Below are positions 1-10,404 of a stretch of DNA of 64,000 nucleotides, in pieces (the stretch's first letter is position 1; every line of letters starts with the position of its first letter). The stretch comes from Chamaecyparis obtusa (Eukaryota > Streptophyta > Pinopsida > Cupressales > Cupressaceae): contig BSBK01001580.1 of NCBI GenBank assembly GCA_027943335.1, positions 558,001 to 622,000 on the forward strand, read 5' to 3'. The translations under genes and the position numbers were made by a program. The notes below the pieces were generated by a model. The model did not search any database and was not told where the DNA came from. It saw only the letters and a list, made by a program, of their open reading frames with translations.

Positions 1-2599
1 CCTGTTGCAGAATGTGACTAATGAAACTCTAAGTGTGATAACATGAACAATGGCATAAGGGTGATGAGTCCTTCTTTTTATGAGTAAAACTCAAGGAAGG
101 CTAACCTTTGATTCACTCTTTAAGGAATCAACAACTGTGGACTGTAAAACATCAGGGACAGTCCTATTTTTAGGTACATGAACATGAAATGAAATGGTGT
201 TGGTATTGATGAATTTTGTGTTTGATGATTGAAAGGTGTTTGAATAAAAAAGATCAGATCAGTGCCTAATCCTTTGGGCAAAGAGTCTAACACAAATTAA
301 TAGGGGGGTTTCTAGGAAATATAGTGATATGCCTTACAAACCACATACAATTTGGATAGTGTGCCTTATAAACTATCCCTTCAATCTAGGTTTACTATCA
401 TCAAAATCTCAAAAGATGTGTTCATTCCCTGAAATTGCACATAAGGATTTAATCCTTTCCTTGAAAGAAACTCATGCAACAATCTGATAGCTGCCTTACA
501 ACTAGTATGTTCTAGATGCCTTACAAATAGAGACATACAAGAATAAACACAAATCAAAGAGACAATAACATAACCAAGATAGAAATTGTATTGTATTTCA
601 TTGAAGTGTATCAACACATACAAGTAAGCTCTTTACTCAAAATCATAGGATCAACAACCTACTCTCAAAGTTTGTATTATCTGCATTCAACCATCAAGAA
701 TATGGAACCAGAGAATAGAATCCCTTAGATTTCCAAAGACTGGAACCAGGAACCAAAGACTGGAAATCACGAAAACTAGGAAGACCAAAAATCTTGGAAC
801 CTCTACAAAATCAGAACTCTTACTACTTATACCACTAGCCATCTTGGAAACCCAAAACAAGTTGCAACAAGCTACGGATGACTAGGGTTAACGCTTCAAC
901 TACCCAACCAAGAATTACATCAAAATTTACTGCAGGGGTAGGAAATCAAGCAATCCAGAGAGAGAAGATCTCAAGCAGATCTGCAATCATGAAAAATTAT
1001 GAGCTCAGGATAGAAAACTAGGAGATTACCATGAAAATTAGTCTAATCAGCCACCTACAAACACACCTCGAGCACAAAACCACACTGCTCTAGGTACAAA
1101 ACAACTTCTACAATCAACCACAGAGCCCCTAGACCACATTGCAACAACTGGGGCCACCAAACCAGCTAAAAACTACTGCTAAAGCCATAAATTTTGGTAC
1201 TTCCTATCACAAAAACCATCTGTAGATTTGAATTTGAATTCCAATGGTCAAGTCTTTGGCGCCTAGCTCATTTTAAAACATGGTCGTTGATGATCCATCT
1301 TTCTCAAAAAATTGGGCGGCCCTTAAAGGAATCCTGGTTTACATTTATGCCTGGTCGCATGATCGCAAGACACCCTACTCACCCTTACGATCATGTGACT
1401 ACAATCACATAGCCATGCAACTATGATCACAAACTCTACTAAAAAGTCCTCGGTCACATTCCCTTCACAACTCTGCAACTGCGATGACAACAATAGTTGT
1501 CGTATGTTTGCATAACATGAAACTGGCTCATGCGAACATGCGACAAACTATCGGCATCCCTTTAACAGAATGGTCACTGCTAGATCCTTCATTTTTTAAA
1601 CTCGCAGGCTCCATGTGCTTGATACTTATTTAAACAAAATCAATGGTCATCATTACACCATGATGCTAAAAGTCAAGCATCTCACCTCAGCGGTATAATG
1701 ACAACCACTCGATCTTCATAGACTTACAGATGCTCTACCTCCTTTGAAAACTGCGGCCCCACTGACAACATCTAGCTCATCACCCCGCTGACCAATGAGA
1801 TTCGACCACATCATCACCACCGAGCAGACAGGTCCCACCGTAAACCACCTGCCACCGGGCCCCAGCACAATGTGGCACCCTTGTCACATGACTGCAAGTA
1901 GTGAAAATGGCTCTTGCGATCATGCGACAAGGCCAAAAGATGCCACGTCACCACCTCTTCAGATAGCAGGACCACACCGAACACATTTTTTTTTTGAACT
2001 GCATCGACAGCCCTCATTAAAGCACAGAGATTAAAAGGCTTGCATCTTTTCCTTGCAATATAGCGAGGATCCTTGCACACCCATTAAAAATCTGTTAGAG
2101 CCCCTTGAGATGGGCCCGCTGGGACATGTGTCAACCGGTCAAATGGTCACATGTCAAAAATTTCTGACATGCGATCATGTGACAACCAATCATTTGAAAC
2201 CCTTTTGAAGACCCGAGCCCACCATCCGATCGCACCTACATAGATAGGAAACACTCACAAAGAGGAAAAGGTGTGAGGTCAAAAACACACAGGGTTTTCG
2301 ATGAGAGATCAAAAACATCCTGAGTTTTCAAAAACATTGTGGGTTTTCGACACTGGGCAGATTCTGAGACTATTTCCTGTAGACCTTAAAACTTGAATAC
2401 CTCCCTAGATTTTTTGATTTAGGAGATGCGATCTAAACTGGAGCTAGGTGACACAACAAAGAGCACAGGGCTAAAGGTGCACATCATGAAACATCATAGA
2501 TTTTCTTCACACACTAAAACAAGGTATGCAGGCTGGCAGGACAACACTACAAAAACTGTCGAGAATAGGCCATTTTCATAAGATTTTTGCATTGACAGG
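1..2599. other. Noncoding, repeat-like sequence
   Basis: I see no convincing coding region on either strand; open frames here are short and show no recognisable domain. Small-scale repetition is visible. The word GCGATCATGCGAC or a close variant recurs near 1350-1370 (reverse form), 1916-1931 and 2165-2180. The word AACCAAAGACTGGAA occurs twice near 735-765. Three imperfect copies of a unit containing TCAAAAACA followed by GGTTTTCGA or GAGTTTTC lie between about 2275 and 2350. This looks like old repeat DNA, possibly LTR or untranslated retroelement sequence, but I cannot assign it. Confidence 0.4.
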
Positions 2600-3537
2600 A
2601 AAATGGACTAATAGAAGTTATGAGCATTTTGGTAGAAGCAGTATTCAGGTAGTATTCCTGAGTAGCAGTTTGTGGAAATTGGATGATATCTCCTAATCGG
2701 GATGGAATATGGTTTTGAGCAGTTAAAGGGAAGTTGAAGACACATTGATAGTGATGTGGATGATAGCATGAACTTCGAGGTCACACAGATGGAGAATTAT
2801 TGTATTTGGAAGCTGACAAATTTGTTTAATTTTGATGTAGCATGTGGAAACTTTTATTTTATAATTGGATGCCGACTCATTTGCAATTACTTAAGTGTGG
2901 TATAAAGGAAGGAATGTTTTTCCTTGTTCATATATGGTTTAATGTTGATGTAAGCATGAAGTGAAGAAAAGATCTAATGTAGTTGTGAAAGATAATTTGT
3001 GAAGGAAGACATGCGAGGTATAGAGATCTGAAATTGAGATCTGGTGTCATAGAAGAGGTAACATATTGTTGAGATCAGTAATCTTTTGGTATTATTTTGT
3101 TGAGTAATACAAAGATCATTTGGACAGTGTGTTCAGTGATCTTACCCTGAAGCTGTTTGGGCAGTGGGTCCTTCTATCTTCCATAACTCTTAAAAAGGTT
3201 AGAATCTTTTAGCAGGGATTCAAAATCTCCTAACAGGGATTCATATGTACTAAATATATTTCATAAGACTCCTAACAGAGTCCATCCTTTCACAAGGAAT
3301 ATTTATATTATTGCATCTTTTGTGGGCATCATTCCCACCGGGGTTTACTCTTTGATCAAGAGGTTCCCTAGTCAACATATCTTGTGTCATTGTGTTATTG
3401 TGTATGAATATCTTTCTATGGTTGGTAATTATATTGCTTACATGGTTAAATGGTGTTGATAAAAAATATAATCATCTGATAACTAACTCACCCCCCCTCC
3501 CCCTCTCAGTTATCTTGGTGGACTTTACTTTCTAACA
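2600..3537 (+). repeat. Ty1/copia-type LTR remnant (right end at 3537)
   Basis: The right end reads as the 3' terminus of a plant copia LTR. It has a CCCACCGGGGTTTACTC block near 3335-3350, then a C-rich run (3490-3503), CTCTCAGTTATCTTGGTGG, and a terminal TCTAACA ending at 3537. C-rich runs before the final CTAACA are common in plant copia LTRs of the Sirevirus-like type (general knowledge). No primer-binding site follows 3537, so it would be a 3' LTR or a solo LTR. The left boundary is not visible; 2600 is a guess. The TCCTAACAGGGATTCA words near 3220-3290 are internal duplications. Confidence 0.45.
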
Positions 3538-4266
3538 GACCTATGCCTAGGTCCTACCTAGAAAATAGAGCCACAAAGAAGGAAAATTAAGGATAATCCT
3601 CAGGATCCTAACCCTAATTTCACCTAGAATGAAGTTATCAAGTGCAAAATGCATCCTAAATGCAAGTCTATCATGATAAATGCACTAAAATAGGGTGCTA
3701 AACCTATCAAGATGGAAGTGATTCCATTTTAAGATGATACATTTAGCCCCCACTTTACCTTAGATATGACACTACGTGAATATGCAAGCTAAAATAAGAA
3801 AACATCATAGTAAATAAAAAGGATATAGCCAACTCCTCGATGTAGAGATCCAGCAGAAAACCATTAGAACCTACAACACATAAGGTTAATGAAAATCCAT
3901 AAATCACCTAGATCTTACTAAATGAAAATTTGAGAAGTGTATAAAGCCCCTTATGCCCCCCATGTTTCGACTTTCTACTTCTAAAGGGTAAAACAAGGTG
4001 ATAAGAATAGCTTTATACAGTGGCTATGCAGTTTGTTGAAAAGTTCTTTCCCAAAAAAATTAGAAGGAATCCTATCTTTCCTAAACTCATTCAAGGATTT
4101 AGGTATCTAAATCATGATTCCAACGCCACTTATGGCACTAAAAACGGAGTTACCAAACTCAAGTTATGATGAAAAGAGTGAATGTCTATCTAAATACATA
4201 AGAAGGGAAATCTGAATTTACCATGAGTAAACCCTAAGAAAACCATAACAAAACCCTAATTTTAAC
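3538..4266. other. Noncoding sequence upstream of the mobile-domain pseudogene
   Basis: No coding domain is recognisable. The stretch is A-rich on the plus strand and includes AAACCCTAA-like words near 4220-4260, which are common in plant promoters. It ends at the TATA box at 4267 and is the presumed promoter region of the decayed gene that follows. Confidence 0.35.
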
Positions 4267-4275
4267 TATAAATAA
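4267..4275 (+). promoter_or_regulatory. TATA box (TATAAATAA)
   Basis: TATAAATAA lies about 150 bases upstream of a consensus splice donor (AAG/GTGAGT at 4417) that pairs with an acceptor before a plant mobile domain reading frame. A GAAAGAAAGAAAGATG stretch, of the kind often seen in plant 5' leaders, follows at about 4319-4336. The position fits a first exon of about 115 bases. Inferred from sequence only. Confidence 0.45.
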
Positions 4276-4416
4276 GGAAAAGGAATTCATACTTACTCAT
4301 TCTTACCATTTGTAGATTCAAAGAAAGAAAGAAAGATGCGAAGGAGAGAAGAACTTTGAGCAACATGCATGGAGCTCCTAAGATAGTGCCTGGCTACTAA
4401 ACGGTCACTTCCTAAG

Positions 4417-4735
4417 GTGAGTTTGTTGTTATTAGTTCCTGTATTTTCCAAATTCTTGATTTTTATAGGCAAGGTCACCCCTAGCTCTTAAAGGTCAACC
4501 CTGATGTAGCTATGTTGACCTTGACCCAAAAAGGTCGACATGAACTAGAAGGTCTCCACCTTGTATGGGATGAGGTCAACCTTGACCCAAGAAGGTTGAC
4601 CCTGACCTAGGAAAGTCAACCTTGACCCAAGGAGGTCAACCCTGACCTAACTAAGGTTCACCTTGACCTAGTCAAGTTGGATTTCTAGATTTGATGATAG
4701 AGATTGCTGATATGATGTTTTCTTGTGCTTACAAG
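4417..4735 (+). other. Candidate intron of the mobile-domain pseudogene
   Basis: The donor CTAAG/GTGAGT at 4416/4417 and the acceptor GTGCTTACAAG at 4735 fit plant splice sites, giving a 319-base intron. The exon that follows reads into the mobile domain. The intron contains the minisatellite at 4473-4680. The model rests on splice-site appearance and the coding match that follows; no transcript is available. Confidence 0.4.
4473..4680 (+). repeat. Minisatellite of GGTCAACC / TTGACC words
   Basis: About ten imperfect units of roughly 20 bases repeat the pattern GGTCAACCTTGACCCAAG, alternating TTGACC on one strand with GGTCAA on the other. TTGAC with a following C or T is the core of the W-box bound by WRKY transcription factors (established knowledge). 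The array is therefore a dense cluster of W-box-like cores in both orientations. Whether any factor binds it is not known from sequence. Confidence 0.75.
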
Positions 4736-6190
4736 ACATGTTCTATCTCCGAGAGCTTCCCTTTGCAGAGTTGCTAGTGATCTTAAGAGGATTTGTCTGA
4801 GCTAAATGAGTATGAGATGCAATTACTAAGACATGTGGGACTATACTAGGTATCAGTCCTACCACAAAGCGGACTACACCGAGCCATATTATTAGCTTTG
4901 ATAGAGAGGTGGGATGAGGATACATGCTCCTTTCATCTTCCCTTAGGAGAGATTACAGTGACACTGGAGGATGTCTATAGGATCCTATGGCCTCTGATTT
5001 GAGGAAAGACTATCAGACCAAGGACACAGTGAGTTTTTGAGGAGATCCATGCAAATGAAGAGTATTGTATGGGATGGGTTCCACAAATGTGAACCCGGTC
5101 AGATCAGATCCTTTTGTCATCCATATTGTCAAGCCCTACACCTTTGGTACAGAGAGTGATGCTTTGTATAGTATCCTTGGTTGTGTTACCCAACACAAAG
5201 GGTACAATATTTCTTGCACCTCTTACCCATCTTATATGGAGGATGGAGAGCGATAGGATCATGTTCTCATGGGGTCGCAACATGTTAGCCCAGCTATACC
5301 ATGAGCTATGTCAGCTAGTGAGATATCAGAGATAGAGTCTTTCAATATGCACACTCTTGCAGATTTGGCTATTTGAGAATTTTGCATGTACATGTCCATA
5401 GGGTGCTCCAATGGTGGTAGATGTGAGTACACCAAGAGTCTTTTCTTATCCTCTATGAGATGTCTGGTAGTTTGGAGATATCCTCTATTGGAGGGTATGT
5501 CTAGACCAAATTCCTAGCATAGATGTGATATGGAGACCCTATTGCTAGATGACAAAGTGGTCAGATACACGATACCAAATGAGATATTCATAGCGGAAAA
5601 AGCTTCTAGAGGGTCATTAGAATCATATAGTGATGCCATACTATTATGATCAAATGATGAGACAGTTCAGCATGTTACATGGAGTCCTTAGAGTAGTACC
5701 TCATTATGTACATCAGACGAGGTATTATCAGAGACCTAGTGCAATACACTAACCATTGGTAGTAGACATAGAGGATAGTGATGCAGATGAGACTGAGGAT
5801 ATAGAGGTATCACTAGATGTGACCTATTTAGGCATGAGCCAAGATTACATCAGGTATTGGAGTTTGCAGGGGACCCACCCCATCTTCCTTGAGGATTATC
5901 CTATAGGTGATCTAGGCCTTTCAAAGAGGACACACTGGGATAGTGGTACAGCAGAGGAGGATGAGGATCTCAGAGATGAGGAGGAGCACATCTCTGAGGG
6001 AGACCCTATGGAGGAGGATAGAGCAGAAGAGAGAGCATAGGAGATGTTCCCAGCTGGTGACATTGGTGCAGATGTGCACATTTTCCACACATCACCACTA
6101 AGATCACAATAGCCTCCATGCACCCACACAGAGACACCACCACCGAGGCCTAAACAGAGTGAGCATGGAGAGAGTAGTAATTCCATGCCC
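4736..6190 (+). pseudogene. Plant mobile domain (PMD/MAIN-like) gene, decayed
   Basis: Plant mobile domain proteins occur both as host genes (the MAIN/MAIL group) and inside plant transposons. The match is clear in two places. Near 4890-4985 the frame reads LLALIERWDEDTCSFHLP and then GEITVTLEDVYRIL, the hallmark start of the domain. Near 5270-5400 it reads WGRNMLAQLYHELCQL and LLQIWLFENFACTCP. WRPY near 5535 is a further family word. An acidic tail rich in Glu and Asp follows at 5756-6040. Several in-frame stops (for example after LWPLI near 4998, and near 5032, 5089 and 5336) and at least one frame change break it. It lies downstream of a TATA box and an intron that still look intact. A possible further exon starts after an acceptor-like site near 6320. 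It could be a host gene relic or cargo of a transposon. Confidence 0.6.
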
Positions 6191-7310
6191 CCACCATCTA
6201 GACACTTCAGTGATGTCCAAGAGAGAGACCCAAGTATGAAATATGAGATTTGATTAAATAAGTAACTTAATTCGAGATGAAAAAAAGCACTAGATTGATA
6301 AATGTATTTTCATTATGTAGCTAGCATAGCGGAGTGGAGGAGCTTTGTATCTGAGGTTCTAAAGGATACATGTATATCCTACCGACTACCAGCCAACCAA
6401 TGAGAGTCTTATATTGGCTATAGAGATCCCGGTAGGCATGTCAATATCTTTCCATGTGTTATCTCCCCTCTCTTCCCATTTGAGATATTGCGATAGGGCA
6501 CGCTCATCCTCACAATTCAGGGAAGTTGATGCCTAGTACTTGCAAACTTGCATACAAAACCTGCATGTACATACATATATGGATATATAACAAAAAATGG
6601 TGGGGATCAGTCGATCATGTGGATTTCACAAGAAAGTAACTACGACTCCATCCCTCAACCACATTAGGCATGTCAAATAGAAATATAAAACAAACACATC
6701 AACCATACACATGCAAGTATGGCACTAGTAAATTTTAACTTGTTTTTCGATGAAGATTAGTCAATTTTTAGATGCCAATTGGTCGATCAAATGACCATAA
6801 CTGTTGTCAAATTTATTTCATCAATTGTATGACCTAGTTAATGCTCATCGCAATTGCAACATTTGTAGAGGTTTATTTATCGACAGACCCATCGTTGAAG
6901 CAAGCACTTCAACATGGAAGAATTATCAGCCGTGTCTTCCATCTATGTGACCAATGTTGGTCAAAATTGTGACGTCTTATGGTCAAAATAGTCATCGAGT
7001 ACATAGCATTCTCATTGAAATGACAAAGCATTGTTGGTTGAAATGGAGATGATGATTGGTTAGAATAGTCATTGAGTGCATAGCATTCTCGTCGATAGTA
7101 TATTCTTTTGACCATCGAAAAAGAGACCAAAAATTTAATTTATTTTTAAAAAAAAATATATCTATTACTAATCTTTATTTGATAAAATTTAATTTTTAGT
7201 AATTATTTGCATTTAATCTACCAATTACTAATAGTTTTGTACTACACATGCAACGTATTGCCATGTGTGATGGTTAACTAGTAATGGGAAAGTTATGATG
7301 ATGGAAGAAG
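6191..7310. other. Mostly noncoding; small duplicated segments
   Basis: After an acceptor-like TTTTCATTATGTAG near 6319 the frame VASIAEWRSFVSEVLKD reads without a stop for about 28 codons. It may be a last exon of the mobile-domain relic, but I do not recognise it. Between 6971 and 7100 a segment of about 40 bases containing GTCATCGAGTACATAGCATTCTC occurs twice. From 7130 to 7260 the sequence is AT-rich with no feature I can name. Confidence 0.35.
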
Positions 7311-8998
7311 ATAATGTAATGAACTACCAAGCAATAAACTTTTAATTCTTTACAAATAGTCACTTCTATACTCGTGAAGACACAGTCTGGTGTTTATATT
7401 ATTAAACTCTCTATTCAATGCAACATTGATAGGAAAATTATTCATTGATTGGTATTATTAGTTTTGATCATTCCATGCACTGACTATATTGTTTTGAAGT
7501 CTTAAAATCAAAGAATTTTAGTCCTTTTATTAACTGTTCATGTGCAGCGCTTGGCGTGCAAACAATCTTTGTCTTGAAGAACCAATGATTTCCTAGGCTC
7601 TGTCAAATAGTTGGAAAGAAATGATGTATTCAATATTTCTAAAGTGCTTCAAAAGGCTTAAACTCACCAGGTCAAGAATCTTCATGAATACACCCCCCAT
7701 CGCACCATCCACACCCATCCACTCATGTCAAGATCTTGTCCAAAATCATGTTGAAATATCCATTGACCTAAATCAAGATCCTTCCCTCTCACTTCCTTTG
7801 TTACATAATCACTTTTGGATTATATTCTAAACTCCTTGAATCCAAGAAAATGTAAGTTAATAACACCAATTATATCACTTAAACTCATGAAGACTCTTCA
7901 CAAGACTTCTAAGTGACATATTTGATGTTATTGACTTACATTTGCTTGGATTCACAACATCTTGACATTTAATGAAGAAGACAATGTAATGAACTAAAAA
8001 GCAATAAACTTTTAATTCTTTACAAACAATCACTTCTCTTCTTGTGAAGACACAATCTTGTGTTTATATTATTAAACTCTCTATTCAATGCAACATTGAT
8101 AGGAAAATCATTCATTGATTGGTAATATTAGTTTTGATCATTCCATGTACTGATTATATTGTTTTGAAGTCTTAAAATCAAATAATTTTAGTCCTTTTAT
8201 TGACTATTCCTGTACAGTGCTTGCATGCAAACAATCTTTGTCTTGAAGAACCAATGATTTCATAGGCTCTGTCAAATGGTTGGCAAGCAATGATGTATTC
8301 AATATTTCTAAAGTGCCTCAAAAGGCTTAAAATCACCATGCCAAGACTCTTCACCAATATACCCCCCATCCCACCATCTACTCATGTCAAGATCTTGTCC
8401 AAAATCATGTTGAAATATCCATTGACTTAAATCAAGATCATTCCCTCTCACTTCCTTCCTTACATAGTCATTTTTGGAGTATATTCTAAATTCCTTGAAT
8501 CCAAGCAAATGAAATTCAATAACACTAAATATATCACTTAAACTCACCAAGACTCTTCGCAAGACTTCTAAGTGATATATTTGGTGTTATTGACTTACAT
8601 TTTCTTGGATTCACAACATCTTGACATTTAATGAAGAAGACAATGTAATGAACTACCAAGCAATAAACTTTTAATTCTTTACAAACAGTCACTTTTTTGC
8701 TCGTGAAGACATAGCCTGGTGTTTATATTATTAAACTCTCTATTCAATGCAACATTGATAGAAAAAGCATTCATTGATTGTTATTATAAGTTTTCATCAT
8801 TTCATGTACTGATTATATTGTTTTGAAGTCTTAAAATCAAAGAATTTCAGTCCTTTTATTGATTGTTCCTGTACAGTGCTTGGCGTGAAAACAATCTTTG
8901 TCTTGAAGAACCAATGATTTCCTAGGCTCTATCAAATAGTTGGCAAGCAATGATGTATTCAATATTTCTAAAGTGCTTCAAAATTCTTAAAATCACCA
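7311..8998 (+). repeat. Tandem array, about 2.5 copies of a 660-bp unit
   Basis: The anchor AATGTAATGAACTA recurs at about 7313, 7983 and 8641, giving periods of about 670 and 659 bases. Between anchors the order of words is the same: TTTTAATTCTTTACAAA, GTGTTTATATTATTAAACTC, CAATGCAACATTGATAGGA, CTTGAAGAACCAATGATTTC, CACCCATCCACTCATGTCAA (missing in the third copy). The third copy breaks off at 8998. Each full copy contains the palindrome described at 7837. There is no coding frame. Inverted copies occur at 17025-18990 and a forward fragment at 14966-15060. Confidence 0.85.
7837..7954. repeat. Foldback hairpin inside the 660-bp unit
   Basis: The left arm GAATCCAAGAAAATGTAAGT continues through a TTATATCACTTA word. 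The right arm is its near-complement, ending CTTACATTTGCTTGGATTC. The arms are about 45-50 bases with few mismatches and a loop of about 28 bases. The same hairpin recurs in the second tandem unit (about 8497-8613), at 17165-17282, and in rearranged form near 18000-18120. It resembles a short foldback element or MITE captured by the unit. Confidence 0.75.
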
Positions 8999-10337
8999 AG
9001 ACGCACACCTTGAAGTAGCAAGAATTCATGTGCAGGCTCCTTTTCTGAGTTTCCCATCGACTCCAGCTCTATAGATATTCATCTCATGTATCTCTTTGCT
9101 ACCTTAATGGAACCTAGCTTTATCTGTATCAAAGAAGATCATTAAATTATGAGTTTGAGCATAAGCATAAATTCATACATTCAAAAGGGATAACAGTGCC
9201 AAAAAAATGGGCTTCTAAATGATCACTGATAGTTAAGAAGCATGCATGACATACCATATAACGCTCTCTACCCAGCACTATTCATCTAGTAAGATGTCCC
9301 AAAAATTAATTTTTAATATCTGTACTACGAATGTACATTTCAGTTGAAGTTGAGAGAGAATGGATTTTGAATTTAAGGGAAGTTTCCATGAAGTGAACAC
9401 AATGCCACAAATGACACAAATGATAGTTTTTCATAAACACTAAAGGAAAATTTATATTTTCAAAGAGGCTTGAAGCATAAAATAGTTTAGAATCTTTAGA
9501 GCCTAAGGAGAAATCAAAACATCAGAGTCTTTTCTCATCAAAACATCATTCTATAAGTGAATAGTCAAAGATTCTAAGGAGAAATCAACAAGATAATATA
9601 ATCACCACAATATATAAAAACTAGTGAAATCAAGGACAACCAATATAGAGATATGAAGTTATGATGTGTTACAAAGACATGAGGTCCAACATGGCAAAGG
9701 ATCAAATCAATGGTAAATAGACCGACCAAGTAAAGTGAGAATAGAGACTTCTGAAATGTTATAGATTCAAATATGGACAAAGAAATAATGCATTGATAGA
9801 TATAGCACATCAAAATTTACATTTGCATATATTAACTAAGTGAGTAGGTCACTAGACACATATTTTTAGTTCATAGTCATTTGGTACAGCTTCAAATGAA
9901 ATGCATAAAGAAGTGTTATAGAATGAACATGAGATAGTGGTATCTAAACAAAGGTAAGTTTTCAAAACTTGCATTCAAGGTATTGAAGGATACTACATGA
10001 ACAATCATTAATACCATGAATCTATGTCATTGGTTTAGTTTGAGCTTCACTTGGTTTCGAGAATAGTTTAATATTCTCTACTTAACAAGGCCAACCACGT
10101 GAAGGTGGAAGCTCATTTGGCCCCTCCCCCCCCCTAACATCACTCTAAATTCCCCATTAACATATAATAACATTCATTCAATCATTCATCCATTTTTGAA
10201 ACAATCAAATGAACAAAATATATTCATGTATCAGCAACAATTAATTGAGCATCAATAAATCAATATTAAATATATATATTCTAATCAATATAAATATATA
10301 AATAATTAAATCACATACCTTGTACATTTCAATCATG
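8999..10337. other. Noncoding sequence between the tandem array and the transposase
   Basis: No coding domain is visible on either strand. It includes the 87-base repeat at 10041-10127 and a C-run near 10124-10135. AT content rises toward 10300, where the downstream flank of the minus-strand transposase begins. Confidence 0.4.
10041..10127 (+). repeat. 87-bp direct repeat, left copy
   Basis: It starts TGAGCTTC and ends GAAGCTCATTTGGCCCCTCC. The second copy is at 15664-15750 in the same orientation, with about a dozen differences. Each copy can fold on itself, because GAGCTTC near the start pairs with GAAGCTC near the end. The two copies bracket the transposase gene. Confidence 0.75.
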
Positions 10338-10362
10338 TCATTGATCATCTTCTTCATCCATC

Positions 10363-10404
<42 letters not shown>

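Noticed and set aside
7311..8998. CRISPR array
   Set aside because: Repeats are about 660 bp and tandem without spacers, in eukaryotic DNA.
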